NCBI GenBank assembly: GCA_030685235.1
Contig: MU839090.1
Location: forward strand, 434,001 to 498,000
DNA length: 64,000 nt
From: Copromyces sp. CBS 386.78
Taxonomy: Eukaryota > Ascomycota > Sordariomycetes > Sordariales > Sordariaceae
Direction of reading: 5' to 3'
Every line of letters starts with the position of its first letter. Within the stretch, counting starts at the first letter, position 1. Under the pieces are notes generated by a model. The model was given only the letters and a program-made list of their open reading frames with translations, was not told the DNA's origin and made no database searches. A program made the translations under genes and the position numbers. Positions 24,129-36,137 of this stretch are shown piece by piece.

Positions 24129-27100
24129 TTATACAGCCTGGCTGTAGTTAACACCCATATGTCTTCTTCCCCCGTACTTCCACCACTTTCTAAGCTCATC
24201 AGCAAAGAAAACTGTACTGCATAGCAACATCAGGTACACTATATCAAGGAGCCCGAGCGCCTCAGTCTGAAAAACTTCCTGCAGCCAGGGGAAGTAAATA
24301 ACAAGCAACTGTCCTGCCAAACTGAGCGAGACGGCCCAGTTGAAAAGTGCGTTCGAGAACAGCCCGATTTCGCCGCGGAGAATGGATTTAGACTCTGACC
24401 GGCAGGCCAGGGCGTTGAACATGTCGAAGAGGACGAAGCAGGTGAAGGTCATGGTAGTGTCGCGACGGGTGACCTGTCCGTCCCCGAGCATTTCGTGCTT
24501 GTAAACCAGCATGGTACCAACCATAATGATGAAAGCTTGGGTAAGCACACGGGCAATGAGAGGGTTGGTGAGAGCTGCATCGCCTCTGCGGCGAGGAGGA
24601 CGGTTCATGACGTCCTTGTCGACAGACTCAACACCCAGAGATTGTGCAGGAGGGCCGTCCATAATAATGTCTGGAAAGCGGATGTTAGTAAAGGTCAGGT
24701 GAAACTGGGAACAAGGGGGGTTGTCTTACTAATCCAGAGAATTTGCATGGCATTGAGCGGTGACTTGTAACCCAAGCAAGTGCAGAGCAGCACAAGAGAC
24801 AAGCCAGCGGCGCTCGTGCTGAGCTGGAACGTCAAGAAGTTCTGGATGTTGTTGAAGATGCCCTTGCCCTCTTCGATGGCATGAAGAATAGTAGAAAAGT
24901 CGTCGTCAGTCAAAATCATATCGGCCGCCTCCTTGGCTACATCGGTTCCGTGCTTGCCCATGGCAATACCGATATCAGCCTTCTTGAGAGCGGGAGCGTC
25001 GTTGACTCCGTCACCCGTCATGGCGACAATATCGCCACGAGACTGTAGAGCCTTGACAATCTTGAGCTTGTGGTCGGGGTTCGTGCGAGCGAAGATGGTG
25101 GTATGGTCCATGGCCGCAGCCAGCTCTTCCTCCGTCATGGAATCGATCTCATCTCCGCGCAGGACAGATCTGACGCCCGAAGTGTTGGATGCGCCCTCAA
25201 CCGGGGTAGCAACACTCATACCAAGCTGTTTTCCAATCGCAACGGCCGTAGTCTCAGCATCACCCGTAATCATGATGACCTTGACAGAGCCACGCATCAA
25301 CTTCCTGATAGACCTCGAAACGCCGGGACGCGGCGGGTCGCTCATGCCAACCAAACCAGCAAAGGTAAGACCCCTGTATTGTTCTTCGACAGTGCTCGTG
25401 GCAGACGACTTGTTCTTGGCGGATCTGGTGACAGAACCGCTAGCAAAGGCCAAAACACGGAGACCTCGCGAGGCCATCTTCTCGGCGGCTTCAATCGCCT
25501 CCTGGCGTCTGTTGGCATCCATAACAAATTCCCGGCCATCCTTGGAGAGATAGGTATCGCACGCGTCAAGAATCTTGTCGATAGAACCTTTGATGTAGGC
25601 AAATTCCTTGTCCGACTTTCCTCCTTCCGAACCAATAGTAACACCCATCCACTTGCGCTCGGAGCTGAAGGGAGTTTCGCTCACGCGAGGACCAATGGAG
25701 TCGCGGACATCGTGTTCCTTAAAGCGATCAAGCAAGTCGAGCATGGCAACGTCTGTGGGCTGGCCGACCCAGCGAGTATACGTGGATGGGGCATTCTTTC
25801 CTTGAGTAGAGGAGAGGACCGCGCGAGCCCCAGCACCGTTTTCGGTGTACTGCATAGCGAGACGGGCATTGTTGGCGATGTTACCGATACGGAGGATTCT
25901 AAGCGTGGCGGGGCCAGGTTTGGTCTCGGTAGCTTCGTCGTCAGAATCCACGTCTAAAGCGTCGTCGGTACCGAAGAACCACATCTTGACAGTAGTCATG
26001 TGATTCATCGTCAAGGTTCCTGCTCGCAGTTAGTTTTGTATCGCCTGTTGTCGGGTGGTATTTGGACATACCGGTCTTGTCTGAGCACACAACATTTACA
26101 GATCCTAAGGTCTCAACCTTTGGCATCTTGCGCACGATGGCGTTATGCTTTGCCATGCGGTGCACTCCCAAAGCGAGGGTAACAGTGACAATAATGGGCA
26201 GGCCCTCGGGAATAGCCGCTACCGCCAGAGAAATGGAGATGGTAAAGATCTCGAGGAGCTTCTTTCCTTGCAGCCAACCAACGAGAGAGATCAGACCGAT
26301 AATCACGAAAGACATCTTGCTGAGCTGAGAGCCGAGATCGTCCATGGACAGTTGCAGAGGCGAGCGAGGGCTTTCGGTTCCAGATACACTAGTTGCGATG
26401 GTTCCAAAGTGCGTGTTTCCTCCTGTAGCAAAGACAACGCCTTGCCCATATCCGGACTTCACAAGTGTGCCCATGTATACAACGTTGGTCGAGTTATCTT
26501 TGTCAGCGGCAGGACCAGGGGCTCCGCTACGAGTACGGGCTTCGGCAACGATTCTGACGGGCTCATTTTCTCCAGTGAGGTTGGAGGCGTCGACTGTGAG
26601 ATCCGTAGCCTTGGTAACTCGGATATCGGCAGGAATGCGATCACCGGTAGTGAAGAGAACCAGATCTCCAGGCACTAGTTGCGCAGCCATGACCTTGGAC
26701 GATTTCGCATCCAGAACATCCTCGGGCGGTGTAACTGAGCCAGCAACGTCGCCAATGTCGGACGAATCGTCACCATCAACGGGTTTCGCTCCTGTGTGTT
26801 TCCGTACCAGGTGCGCATGGTTAGGAACCAGGTGGTTGAGTGCCTCGATGGACTTTTCGGAACGATATTCCTGAATAAAGCCCACGCTCACAACGATGGT
26901 GACGGCGACCGAGATACTGACGGCATCGTCGACGTTTCCGACAACTATAGACGCACCGGCAGAGGCGAGAAGAAGGAGGATCAACGGCTCTTGGAACTGC
27001 TTCACGAATCGCAGCCAGAGAGGCTCGGGGGGCTCATGGGGAATCTCGTTCGGACCGTAATCGTGCAGTCTCGAGAGGGCTTCGGCGGGAGTCAAGCCGT

Positions 27101-27401
27101 GGGTAAGGGAGGTGTCGAGGTGGGTGGCGGCTTCGGCGGGAGTCATGTAGGAGAAATCGTCGGCCACGCCCTGTTTACTCGTCTGTCAGCGTCCCGAACT
27201 GGCTGGGCGTGTCAATGTCACAATGGCATGGGGCTCGAAGCCTACTCTTGATTCCGCAGAGGTGATGCGGTGTCGCGGTGTGTTACAGCCGGACAGCGAC
27301 TGCTCGATTTCTTCGGGGGTCGCAAAGGTGCCCTGGCCAGGGGATTTCTGATAGAAGGGAAGGACATCGTCATTGTCCTTCCGCCCACCGAGTCGGTCCA
27401 T
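24129..27401 (-). CDS. PMR1: Golgi Ca2+/Mn2+-transporting P-type ATPase
   Basis: This P2A-type ATPase pumps Ca2+ and Mn2+ into the Golgi for glycosylation and secretion. The four exons are 27401-27246, 27170-26072, 26019-24730 and 24670-24129, giving 1028 residues. The N-terminal cytoplasmic region (1-90) precedes the cation-ATPase motif [17 protein letters not shown]. The actuator loop contains LTGENEP. The phosphorylation site is CSDKTGTLT with the aspartate at about 416, split by intron 2. The nucleotide and hinge region has [18 protein letters not shown] and [18 protein letters not shown]. Ten membrane spans fit the hydrophobic blocks, and the luminal end of the pump region has [20 protein letters not shown], typical of SPCA/PMR1 rather than SERCA. 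Intron 1 uses the weak donor GTAGGC, so the first exon is slightly less certain than the rest. Confidence 0.95.
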
Positions 27402-29488
27402 GATGGCGGAAACGGTTGTTGCTCGTGAGAGGTATTATGAGAAAGGCGGAGGGGAAGACGTGAAGTGCGGAACTAAGTGTAGTAATATGTAGTCTAACAA
27501 GGCCCGGGCGCAAAGGGGCCCGAAAGGGATAGGAAATCCAGGCCGAACGTCATGCACAGCTGCAACAGCGGCAGCACTCGGCAGACGGTGGTCAAAGTCG
27601 ATGATACTGTAAGGAGCGTCCGAAGTGGTAGGTTGAAAGAGAAAGGGCGGTTTACAACTAATACAGACGAACGGAAAAGAAGATCATGGCGGCCCCTGAG
27701 AGTTGGAGACGGAAAGATTCTGGAGACGGCCCCGGAGGATTATATTTAATGTATGGCTCCGGGCCTGTAATGGGTATGGGACTCGTATGGGGTTCCCTTT
27801 TGCTGGATGGAGTTCGATCGAGGATCCAAACTCGCCAATTATCTAGACCGATCCGAGTCTCGCTGGGATGAGGTGGCGGGTACGTACACTCTGTGGTGCT
27901 GTGCACTAGGGAGAGAGCGGTTGAGTGGGCGAGCACTGCCGGTTCAAAGTGGTCATCCAAATGTCTCGGTACCCCACGACAGCGGCGCTTTGCCCTTTCC
28001 TCCTGCTTGCTAGACTGTTTGCGGAGAAGCGTGCGAGGCTGAAAAGGGGCAACATTAAACAGCAAGATTGAGAAGCTTTTTGGATGGAGTTCTGGAGGTT
28101 GCGAGTAGCAGTCTTAGTTTGCAGCCTTATGGATACCTGTACAACTCATCTTTTCAGTCAGGATCTGTATCAGCCCGTCGGTACACCAAACGTGCATGCT
28201 TGCCATAGAGGTACATAGATCTATTCTAGTAGGTATGCACTCTCGTCGAGCCTCAGTCCCTTTCCGGTGCATTGTACCCGGACATGCTTCTCTACATCGG
28301 CACATTCCCCTACAAGTCTCGACAGACACCAACCTCGTGATGTTTTCATGATGGAAGTCGCTTGTCACAGCTCGTACTCCCGCCTTCTCAACCCTCGCTG
28401 CTCCACGGTTGATCCTCAAATTTGGGCATATTCAAAAGCCGAACGATCGGCAGAAAACGAACCCCCCTTTCCACCAAAATTTTGGCATGGTGAGCTGGTC
28501 GTTGAAGGTGACGAATACACTGGCCAGGGTGTACCGTGCCGCAGCTGGATCCCCCTACCGCCTTCCCCAGTTTAGCCACAGCCAAGGACCAAGCACACCG
28601 TCACCACGAACCACGTCTTTCCATGAATCTTCAACAGGTTGAAAAGGTAGTTAAAAGCCTGACAAATGAAAGAAGGTGACTTGACGGTAGGAGAGACTTG
28701 TTGCTGACGTCGACGGCGTCCCTTGGCTTCTTGGTGGTTCCTAACCGTGTTGAGAAGTTGCCCTGTTTCGGAAGGTGCTAGCAAGCCACTTCAAGTCCAA
28801 TTCCAGAAGTGGCTGGTGAGACTGTTTCCTAGGACACCAGCCCAGCCTCTCAGATTTCGTCTCCCGCAAGTAAAGTGCAGTGCACTGACACTCGAGTTGC
28901 TCACAACCCCGGTCTCATCCGGGTCGTCCCCAATCCTGAATCGTCCGTCAGAACCTGGAGCTTCGCTGCCGCTCTTGTCACAGATCCCCTCTTCTTCTCT
29001 TCCACTCTTTCAGCCCAACAACAACACTGGCTTCATCATCGCCATCCCACTCTGCTGGCTGTCGCATCACAATCGCGTCTTTCGGATTCGGTGCCTGAAA
29101 CAATTGCTGAGCGATTCTTCGACAATTGGCCCGAATGCGCTTCTCCTTGCTGCCGCTGCACATGTGTACGAGTAGCGCCCACGGGTCCTTGCGGTCTGTA
29201 ATTTCAACGCGCCATTCCCTGCTGCTGCTTTGCTGAGCTAGGTTTGGTTTCTAAACGACGCGCTCTCGCTTGCCGTGTCCCTACCCACCTCAAACCACCG
29301 CCACACCCCATCAACACCACCACAACACACCACCTATCCGGGCATCGCGAAAAAACACAACGGGCAGCAACCGACAACGCACTGCTGCGCCATAGCTCGG
29401 TCGCTTATCAACACCAACCTCGTCGTCGCCAATTTGCTCCGTATACTTGCTGTTCCATTGCTGCACCCAACAACAAACTCTCGTCGCC
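27402..29488. other. Divergent promoter region between PMR1 and RAD21
   Basis: About 2.1 kb between two divergent genes. The open frames (up to 150 codons) are unconvincing. The 500 bases before RAD21 are C/A- and C/T-rich, as expected for a long leader. I see no repeat, RNA gene or transposon. Confidence 0.5.
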
Positions 29489-31517
29489 ATGTTTTGGTCG
29501 GGCACCCTCCTTAGTGCCACAGGGCCGTTGGCGAAAGCCTGGCTCTCGGCCAACCAAGAGCGCAAAGTCTCCAAGGTCCAGATTTTGCAGCACAACCTCC
29601 AAGACAGTGTCGATGCCATCATTGCCCCTAACGATGCACCGCTGGCCCTTCGGCTGAGCGGTCAGCTGCTTCTCGGTGTCGTGCGCATTTACAGCCGCAA
29701 AGCGAGGTACCTCCTCGATGACTGTAATGAGGCCTTGATGAAGATCAAGATGGTAGGCCCAGTCTGTCTTGTTTGGGTTCCGCTCGCCTGCTAACTTGTC
29801 ATAGGCCTTCCGATCTACCGGAAACCACGATATTCCTACCAATCTACATGTTCAGAACAGCGAATCACTCATGCTTCCCGATCAGATCACGCCGTATGAT
29901 AACCTCGATCTACTACCACCCCCGAGCGCCGACTACCTGGCGTCACAGATTGAAGAGGTTACTGGCGCTCCTATCATGGCTCGCAAGGTGCAAGTCCGTG
30001 CCAGTCAGCGCGATATCAACCTTCAAGAGGACTTCAACAACAGCCAGTTCCTGAATAACACCATGGTCGACGAGGAAGAGCTTGCACTCGCCAACAACGA
30101 TGACCTCGGCTTGGAGTTGGACTTCGGCATGGACATTGACGATAGGCCGAGCAGGTTTATGGACACAACGATTGAAATGGGCAGAGACGCGCCTGACGCT
30201 AGAGCTGTTGAGGACGACATTTTCAGCGAGTTGAGTGCTGGACCCGGCAAGCAGCGTGGGACTCGCGAGCCGTCACTAGGACTTGACTTGGACTACGGTG
30301 ATGGCGTACGGATCCACGATGATGAAGGGGATATCCAAATGGGTGATGACGACCTCCAGTTCAACGTTGCGGACCACTCCGAGATTCCCGAAGGCCTTTC
30401 TACCCCAGGTGCTCCGGATATGGCTCGTGCTCGCATTTCCGAGTCTCCCTTGTCGGATATCGATGACGAGTTTGCCAAGGAGGTTGAGATGGAGTACAGC
30501 CGCCACACCAACTCGGACATGTACGAACCTGGCGAGGACCCAACCGCCAGTACGGTAATCGCCCCCCAAAGGTCGAAGAAGAGAAAGCTTCTCCAGCCTG
30601 ATGAACAGACCATGCTCTCGAACGCCCAGATCAAGGAGCAGCAGTCGAAGCGCGACAACATCCTCAAGCCGCAGGCTTTCGGTACTCAAGATCCCTACCT
30701 CATGGCTTTGCTCGACCTGCAAAAAACCGGAGCGTTTGTTAGCAACGTCCTCCTTGAAAACCGGAGTGACAGTTGGGCCGACGAACTCTCGGACATGTTG
30801 TCTCTTACCACTTTCCGCCCCTTCGACCTAAAGAGGAAACGGGACAGTGCGATTGCTGACATGGAGGTGGACGAAGAGGACGGCACGCGCAAGTCGCCTC
30901 GCCTCGAGCTTCCCGATGACGAATCTACGGTTGTCGGCCGCGCCGAGAGCATTAACGGCAATCAGAGTGAGACTGCCGAAGGCACGGAGATCGAGCTGGC
31001 CGCAAACGAAGACGGTGCTGCCTTCCACGACGACGACCAAGAGCGACCTGGCTCCAGGAACACCAACAGCCCCGTTCCCAACTTCGACGAGACCATTGCG
31101 CCCCTCGTGCACCCTGCGGACAGCGGCCCGGTTTCGATCGGCACCAAGCACGCCGTCCACATTCTGCGTGATATCTTTGGCGCTGAGGCCGCTAATAACG
31201 CCGACAAGCGCAAGAAGACCGCTGTTGTCTTCCAGGATCTCTTGCCCGAGGGCAGGACGACCAAGGCCGATGCCACCAAGATGTTCTTCGAGTGCTTGGT
31301 GCTTGCGACCAAGGACGCCATCAAGGTTGAGCAGAAGGAGGGCGCGCTTGGCGGCCACATTCGTATCCGCGGTAAGCGCGGCCTTTGGGGTGACTGGGCG
31401 GAGCGCGAGGCTGGTGGTGAGATGGCTCAGCAATCCCAGCATCAACAGCCCATCAACCCCGATGAGCCCCAGCCTTCCATCGAGACCTCTGCTCAGCCGA
31501 TCGAGGCCTCGGCTTAA
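29489..31517 (+). CDS. RAD21: Cohesin kleisin subunit Rad21/Scc1
   Basis: Rad21 closes the cohesin ring by linking Smc1 and Smc3 and is the target of separase. It acts in sister-chromatid cohesion and double-strand-break repair. The two exons are 29489-29752 and 29805-31517, giving 658 residues. The N-terminal kleisin domain is clear (GPLAKAWLSANQERKVSKVQ, then LRLSGQLLLGVVRIYSRKAR). The middle is acidic and low in order, with a basic nuclear-signal-like RSKKRKLL near residue 330. The C-terminal winged helix that binds Smc1 is present (VVFQDLLPEGRTTKADATKM). The short tail is Gln/Pro-rich. The 52-base intron uses donor GTAGGC. I see this as the mitotic Rad21 rather than the meiotic Rec8, because of the N-terminal sequence and full C-terminal domain. 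Confidence 0.95.
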
Positions 31518-32386
31518 AGCCTGAATTCTTAGGTGTGGGGGTTTCAAAGGTTCATGGCGAGCTTTAAGGCTCATATCCTGTACAAAAACATCCATTGCCA
31601 TGATTTAGCGGTTATGATATCACACTGTCAAGTCTAGTTGGTCGGTTTAGTCGGTTGGTCTTGAAGGAGGATGAAGAGGAGGAGAACGAAGAGGAAGGAG
31701 CACGGCGGCTATTCTGTATTTCACTCAGTGTTTCCTGATGATGTCGTTTTTCTTTTATGTTTTGTTTCTCGGTGTTGATTTTGTTTTGGCATATTATATT
31801 TCTCTTGTTGGTCGTTGTCTGTCGTCAACAGTGACCAAGTGGCGTTCGTGGCGCACTCCGGATGTTGTAAGACTGGAAAGATACCATTACTTCATCTTAT
31901 CTGGTCCCTGCCTCCTGTTGGCTTCCCCTGTTTCTCGGTCGTGTTTGTATTTTTGGTTATGTGTTCGGAAAAGGAGGAAGCGAGAGCGTACGGTTCGGAT
32001 GAATAGGCTGGCAGATGGAAAAGCTGGAAGGAACGAAGGTACGACGGTTTCATGCCCTGTATGGAAAGCGGAAGGGAGCCTCAAAAGAAACCATTATGAC
32101 CATAAAACATCCGGGATAAAAGACCCGTTCCACGCTGCATCTATGATGTGAACCCGTGGTCATTGGCGTCATTAAACCTTTGGGAGTAGGACATAGCTAT
32201 GGATTGAATCGTCGAAGACACGTCAAGACCTGAAAAGAAAGACAAGCCCCCTGGAGACGTTGACATCTGTCTCGTATCCCAGCATTAAACCCTCATTCAT
32301 GTTGAACACCAATATCGGCAACTATATTTCCTGTCTCATCGCCCCGTACATTCAGGGGTGAGTAAACAATCCTTAGAGAAGTTCGG
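31518..32386. other. Intergenic region downstream of RAD21
   Basis: About 870 bases up to a transposon insertion. It holds the RAD21 3'-UTR. Open frames of up to 137 codons (31738-32151) have no recognisable content. No other feature is seen. Confidence 0.5.
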
Positions 32387-32388
32387 TA

Positions 32389-32883
32389 CAGTGGGTGCCA
32401 CAAATAAACGCCCCGTTATTTTTTTCTCACCTTAAAAGGCCTAAACTCAACACTTTCGTATACGAATCAAATAACCACTTTTAAAGATATAAATATCCCT
32501 AAAAACGCTACGAATAGTTATATACCAAGTATTATTCATAAAGAGAGCTGCCTTCTACTACCTTGTAAGGGGGTTGAGAATTTAGGCTGTAAAGTCCAAC
32601 TACAATGCGAACTCGGATTTCAGTCTACTAAAGAGCGCTATAAGTCTACTATAATATTTTTCTTAATGCAACCTAAAGTTAGCACACTAATTGCTCAACT
32701 ACAAGTAATAGTAGAAAAACTAGGTTTCTTTTCCTCAATTGTATTTGTATTTACCTATTTACACTGTAAGTGCATCTGCGATTCTTCTTTGTTAAGGGGT
32801 TGAAAGTTGAGAGTGACGATATTGAGTTTTGGTCTTTTTTGCAGGGAAAAAATCCGCGGGGCGTTTATTTGTGGCAGGGACTG
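32389..32883. mobile_element. MITE-like element with ~27-base inverted termini at a TA site (Tc1/mariner-type ends)
   Basis: The two ends are imperfect inverted repeats. The left end (32389-32415) and the complement of the right end (32857-32883) both start CAGT and both contain GCCACAAATAAACGCCCCG. They differ only at three consecutive bases (GGG versus CCC). Each end is flanked by TA (32387-32388 and 32884-32885), matching a duplicated TA target. The similarity continues through the TA into GG/CC. The 495-base interior is AT-rich with no open frame, so the element cannot encode a transposase. CAGT ends plus TA targets are typical of the Tc1/mariner superfamily, including fungal Fot/pogo and miniature impala elements. 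The exact family is an inference. Confidence 0.85.
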
Positions 32884-33217
32884 TACCTCGTTGACCGAGT
32901 TAGGTAGTAAGGAAAGAACCAAAATGGCCCAAGGACAATACGCTTACGCTAGAGTGGAAAGAAAAGGAAAAGAAAAAAATATGCAACATCTTCCTCGAAC
33001 AATGGCATCCAACCTTGAGAAGTCCCAAAAGTTCCCGAGCTCCTGAGTGCAGAGTGCATATCCATCATTTATCGGTTCCACTACGTCTTCACACCGTCCA
33101 ATTCTTGCAAGCAACCAAAGGAATCGAAACCACAATTGTCACCCACGCACACTCCATCTCCTCATATACCCAGTCATGAAGTCATGCCGCTCACCACCAA
33201 TACAACAAAGTCGCCTC

Positions 33218-36137
33218 CTACATCGCCTTCTGCCTATTATCCTCCACAACAACTATCTCCTTCGCTTCCTGGGTCTCCTTCTCCACTCCGGAGTACTTGT
33301 TGATCCAGCTGAGGACATGCTGATGCCAGACAAGACTATTCTCTGGTTTCAGAACCCACTTTTTTGGTAGTCCTTGGTTAGCATGAAATTCATGTCATTT
33401 GCGTTTGCGTTTATTGTCCCGTTGGGTTGAGAAGGTGGTTGTTTGGGGTGATAAAAAGTTGGAAAGTAGATGTGAGGGCAAAGCGCTTGCTTGCTTCACG
33501 GCTAGGCTCTACGGCTCTTTGAGCCCGGAGTGAGGAGGAGGAGGGGGTAGGGGGTAAGTGGGGGTGTGTGGTTGATGTTCGCTGCTGAGATTTTTGAGGG
33601 CCATCTCCTGGGATGGGATTCTAGCAGTGACCAACTGCCACGACACGGGAGTTCTGATTTGGTTGTCTGTCATAATGATTGCTGCTTACGTGGTTCTCAT
33701 CGGGGAACATGACCAGTTTGCTGGGAATGCCCTTAGATTGGAGGATGTTGAAAGGCGCGAGACCTTCGGTTATGGGGAGACGGTAGTCGAGTTCGCTGTG
33801 GATGATCTGTTTCGGAGGAAGAAAGCATGGACAGTTAGTGGGAGGGTTGCTGCAGTCAAAAGTTCTGGTATCTGTAGAAGTGTTTGGACTCACCAACTGT
33901 GGCGTGGCCCACTCGTTCACATGCTGAGCGGGATCCCACTTCTCGTATCCGGCGCGGTTATCGTAAATGGTTCCCTCGAAGTCGTGGATGGGGAAGAAGA
34001 GTTCCTCGCTGCCCCACTGGTTCAGGGTGCTGAAGACACCATCGTGACAGACGAGCGCCTTGAACTTGCGTCCGAGCGGGTGGCCTTGGATCCAATCTGT
34101 TTTGAAGAAAGGGCATCAGTAACCGCCCGATGTCCTTTCATCGCATCGCCAGAGCCCACTTACTGATCATATAACCGCCATAACTAGCACCCAACGCGAC
34201 CGCCCTGTCCGTATCCACGTACGGCATGTTGTTCTCAATATGCTCAAACGCCTTAACCAGATCCTCATACGGCATGCCGCCCCACTGGCCCTTGATACCA
34301 TTCTGCAGGGCCATGCCATAGCCTGTACTTCCTGTCGGGTTCGGGCTGACAACAACGTAGCCTTGCTCCGCAAATACGGCTGGGTTCCAGCGGTTGCTCC
34401 AGCCATCTTGCCAGGCACCCTGGGGTCCGCCGTGGATCAGGAAACAAAGAGGGTACTTCTTCTTTTCGTCGAAGTGGGAGGGGCGGACTACGAGCGCGTG
34501 AACGTCGTAGTCACCAGCTCCCTTGAAGGTGATGTCTCCGATGCTAGACCTCGACAAACCGAACGTCTTCCCTTGCTTAGAGTTAGACGAAACGATATCG
34601 GTGGTATTGGAAGAGGGATCGACAATGCTGTAGCAGCTGTTGTCAACCAGAGAGGTACTAGAGACCAGAAGCTTCGAGGACGAATCGGCCTCAGCAAGAA
34701 GTCTGATATCGTTCACACTGCCGTCTGCGGTCTTGATAACCGTGGGAGTGTCCTTGACATCAGCTGGGTTAGAAGGGACCTCCCAGAGGTGGACACGAGC
34801 ATTCTTCTCGGCTGTCACGTAAAGCGACTTGTCATCGGCGCTCCAGAGAATCCCTTCGGGACGATAGTCCCACGCTCCTTCGTCGTCATCTGTTGCGAAG
34901 AATTCTTCAGTCTTGCTCAGATCGCTGATGTCCGGTAGAAGCATCAGACGGGGTTTGTCAGATTCATATTGCTTGCTCTTCATCCGGGTAAACGCCACCT
35001 TGCAACCGCAGTGCGAAAAGACAGGGCTGTTGGTATAGCCTTCCAGGCCAGGTGTCAAAACAATCTTCGGGGATGGTGGCTGCTCCTCGGTGAAGGTATT
35101 GAGCGGAACATAGTAAAGATCGGTCTTGGTGTAAATGGCAGGGTTGAGCTCGGGGTCTTTGGCAACAAACACCAATCCCGTGGAACTGATGTCGAAATCA
35201 CCAGTTCCTCCAAAGGGCGGTACTGGAGATTCAAGCTTCGATCCCGCCAGGGCGTTGACGAGACTGCGGCCCGCTAGCGTAAAGCGACCGTTCTTCTTCT
35301 CCAACGCAGTGTACCAAAGGGAGTTCTTGTCTTCTCCTAGCCACTCGTCCCAATGGCGAACAAAGAGACTGGTATAGACCTTGGCGCTAGAATATGGCTT
35401 CTTCGCCGTCACAGGGTTGGACAGCTGTCCATCTGGAGTAGCGGAGGCGGAGCAGACGAAAGCGACGGTGCCGTTGGGGAGCTCTTTGATCTTGATGTTC
35501 GAGATACGAGCCTTGATCGTAGTGACCTCATATGCTCTAGATGTTGTGTTTAGCAAAGTCTGGTCCTCTTCACTATCGAAGGGCAATCTTACTGAGATCC
35601 TGGGCGTGCAATCTTGTCGCTCAGGACGGTGGTGTTGCCCTTCTCACCACTCTTGAGGTACAAGAATTCGTCGTCGCCAATCCATGTCGGCTCGCTGGCG
35701 CTCAAGTCATCGACAAGAAGTGTTGACTGGCCAGATTCGATATCAAGAAGTCTGATCTGGGAAGTCTTCCTGTGTGTTTCGAACGAGTACGTGGTCACCT
35801 TTGTGGCGCCAAGGCTCTGGTCAGCGACAAGACTTACACACCACCCCCACCCAACATTTTTCAGATTCACGTGTGGTCCATAGTGTTGTCACGCGGTACG
35901 CGATCCCATCTTGTACACAACCCGACTTACTGTGAATAGTGCCTTGGTCCCCTTGGCATTGGGAACAGCTGGCGAACGGCGGGGTGCCGACAGCAGCACC
36001 TCGGGGGTGAACTTGGTTGCTGTGAGGGTCATGTTTGATACTGCTATTGATGCATCCGCGCCAGGAAAGGCTGATATGAGGAGGATGCAAGAAAGCACCA
36101 AGTTCCAACAACGGTGAAGAAGTAGTAGCGACCACAT
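33218..36137 (-). CDS. Secreted dipeptidyl-peptidase V (S9 prolyl oligopeptidase family)
   Basis: Dipeptidyl-peptidase V removes X-Ala and related dipeptides from extracellular peptides. The six exons are 36137-35931, 35798-35593, 35536-34164, 34096-33894, 33806-33690 and 33358-33218, giving 748 residues. A signal peptide covers about 1-28 (hydrophobic [12 protein letters not shown]). The beta-propeller region runs to about 460, with several N-glycosylation sequons. The catalytic domain has [18 protein letters not shown], the nucleophile Ser589 in GASYGGYM, Asp670 in SELDYRLP and His702 in PDENH, joined to WVLKPEN by splicing. The last intron is long (331 bases) but has a GCTAAC branch point. 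The acceptor of intron 1 is ambiguous: an alternative AG 18 bases upstream would add six residues. The start is the ATG giving the signal peptide. Confidence 0.93.

Noticed and set aside
25070..25957. 295-codon plus-strand frame
   Set aside because: Antisense shadow of PMR1 exon 3.
30828..31601. 257-codon minus-strand frame
   Set aside because: Antisense shadow of RAD21 exon 2; Leu/Arg-rich by composition.
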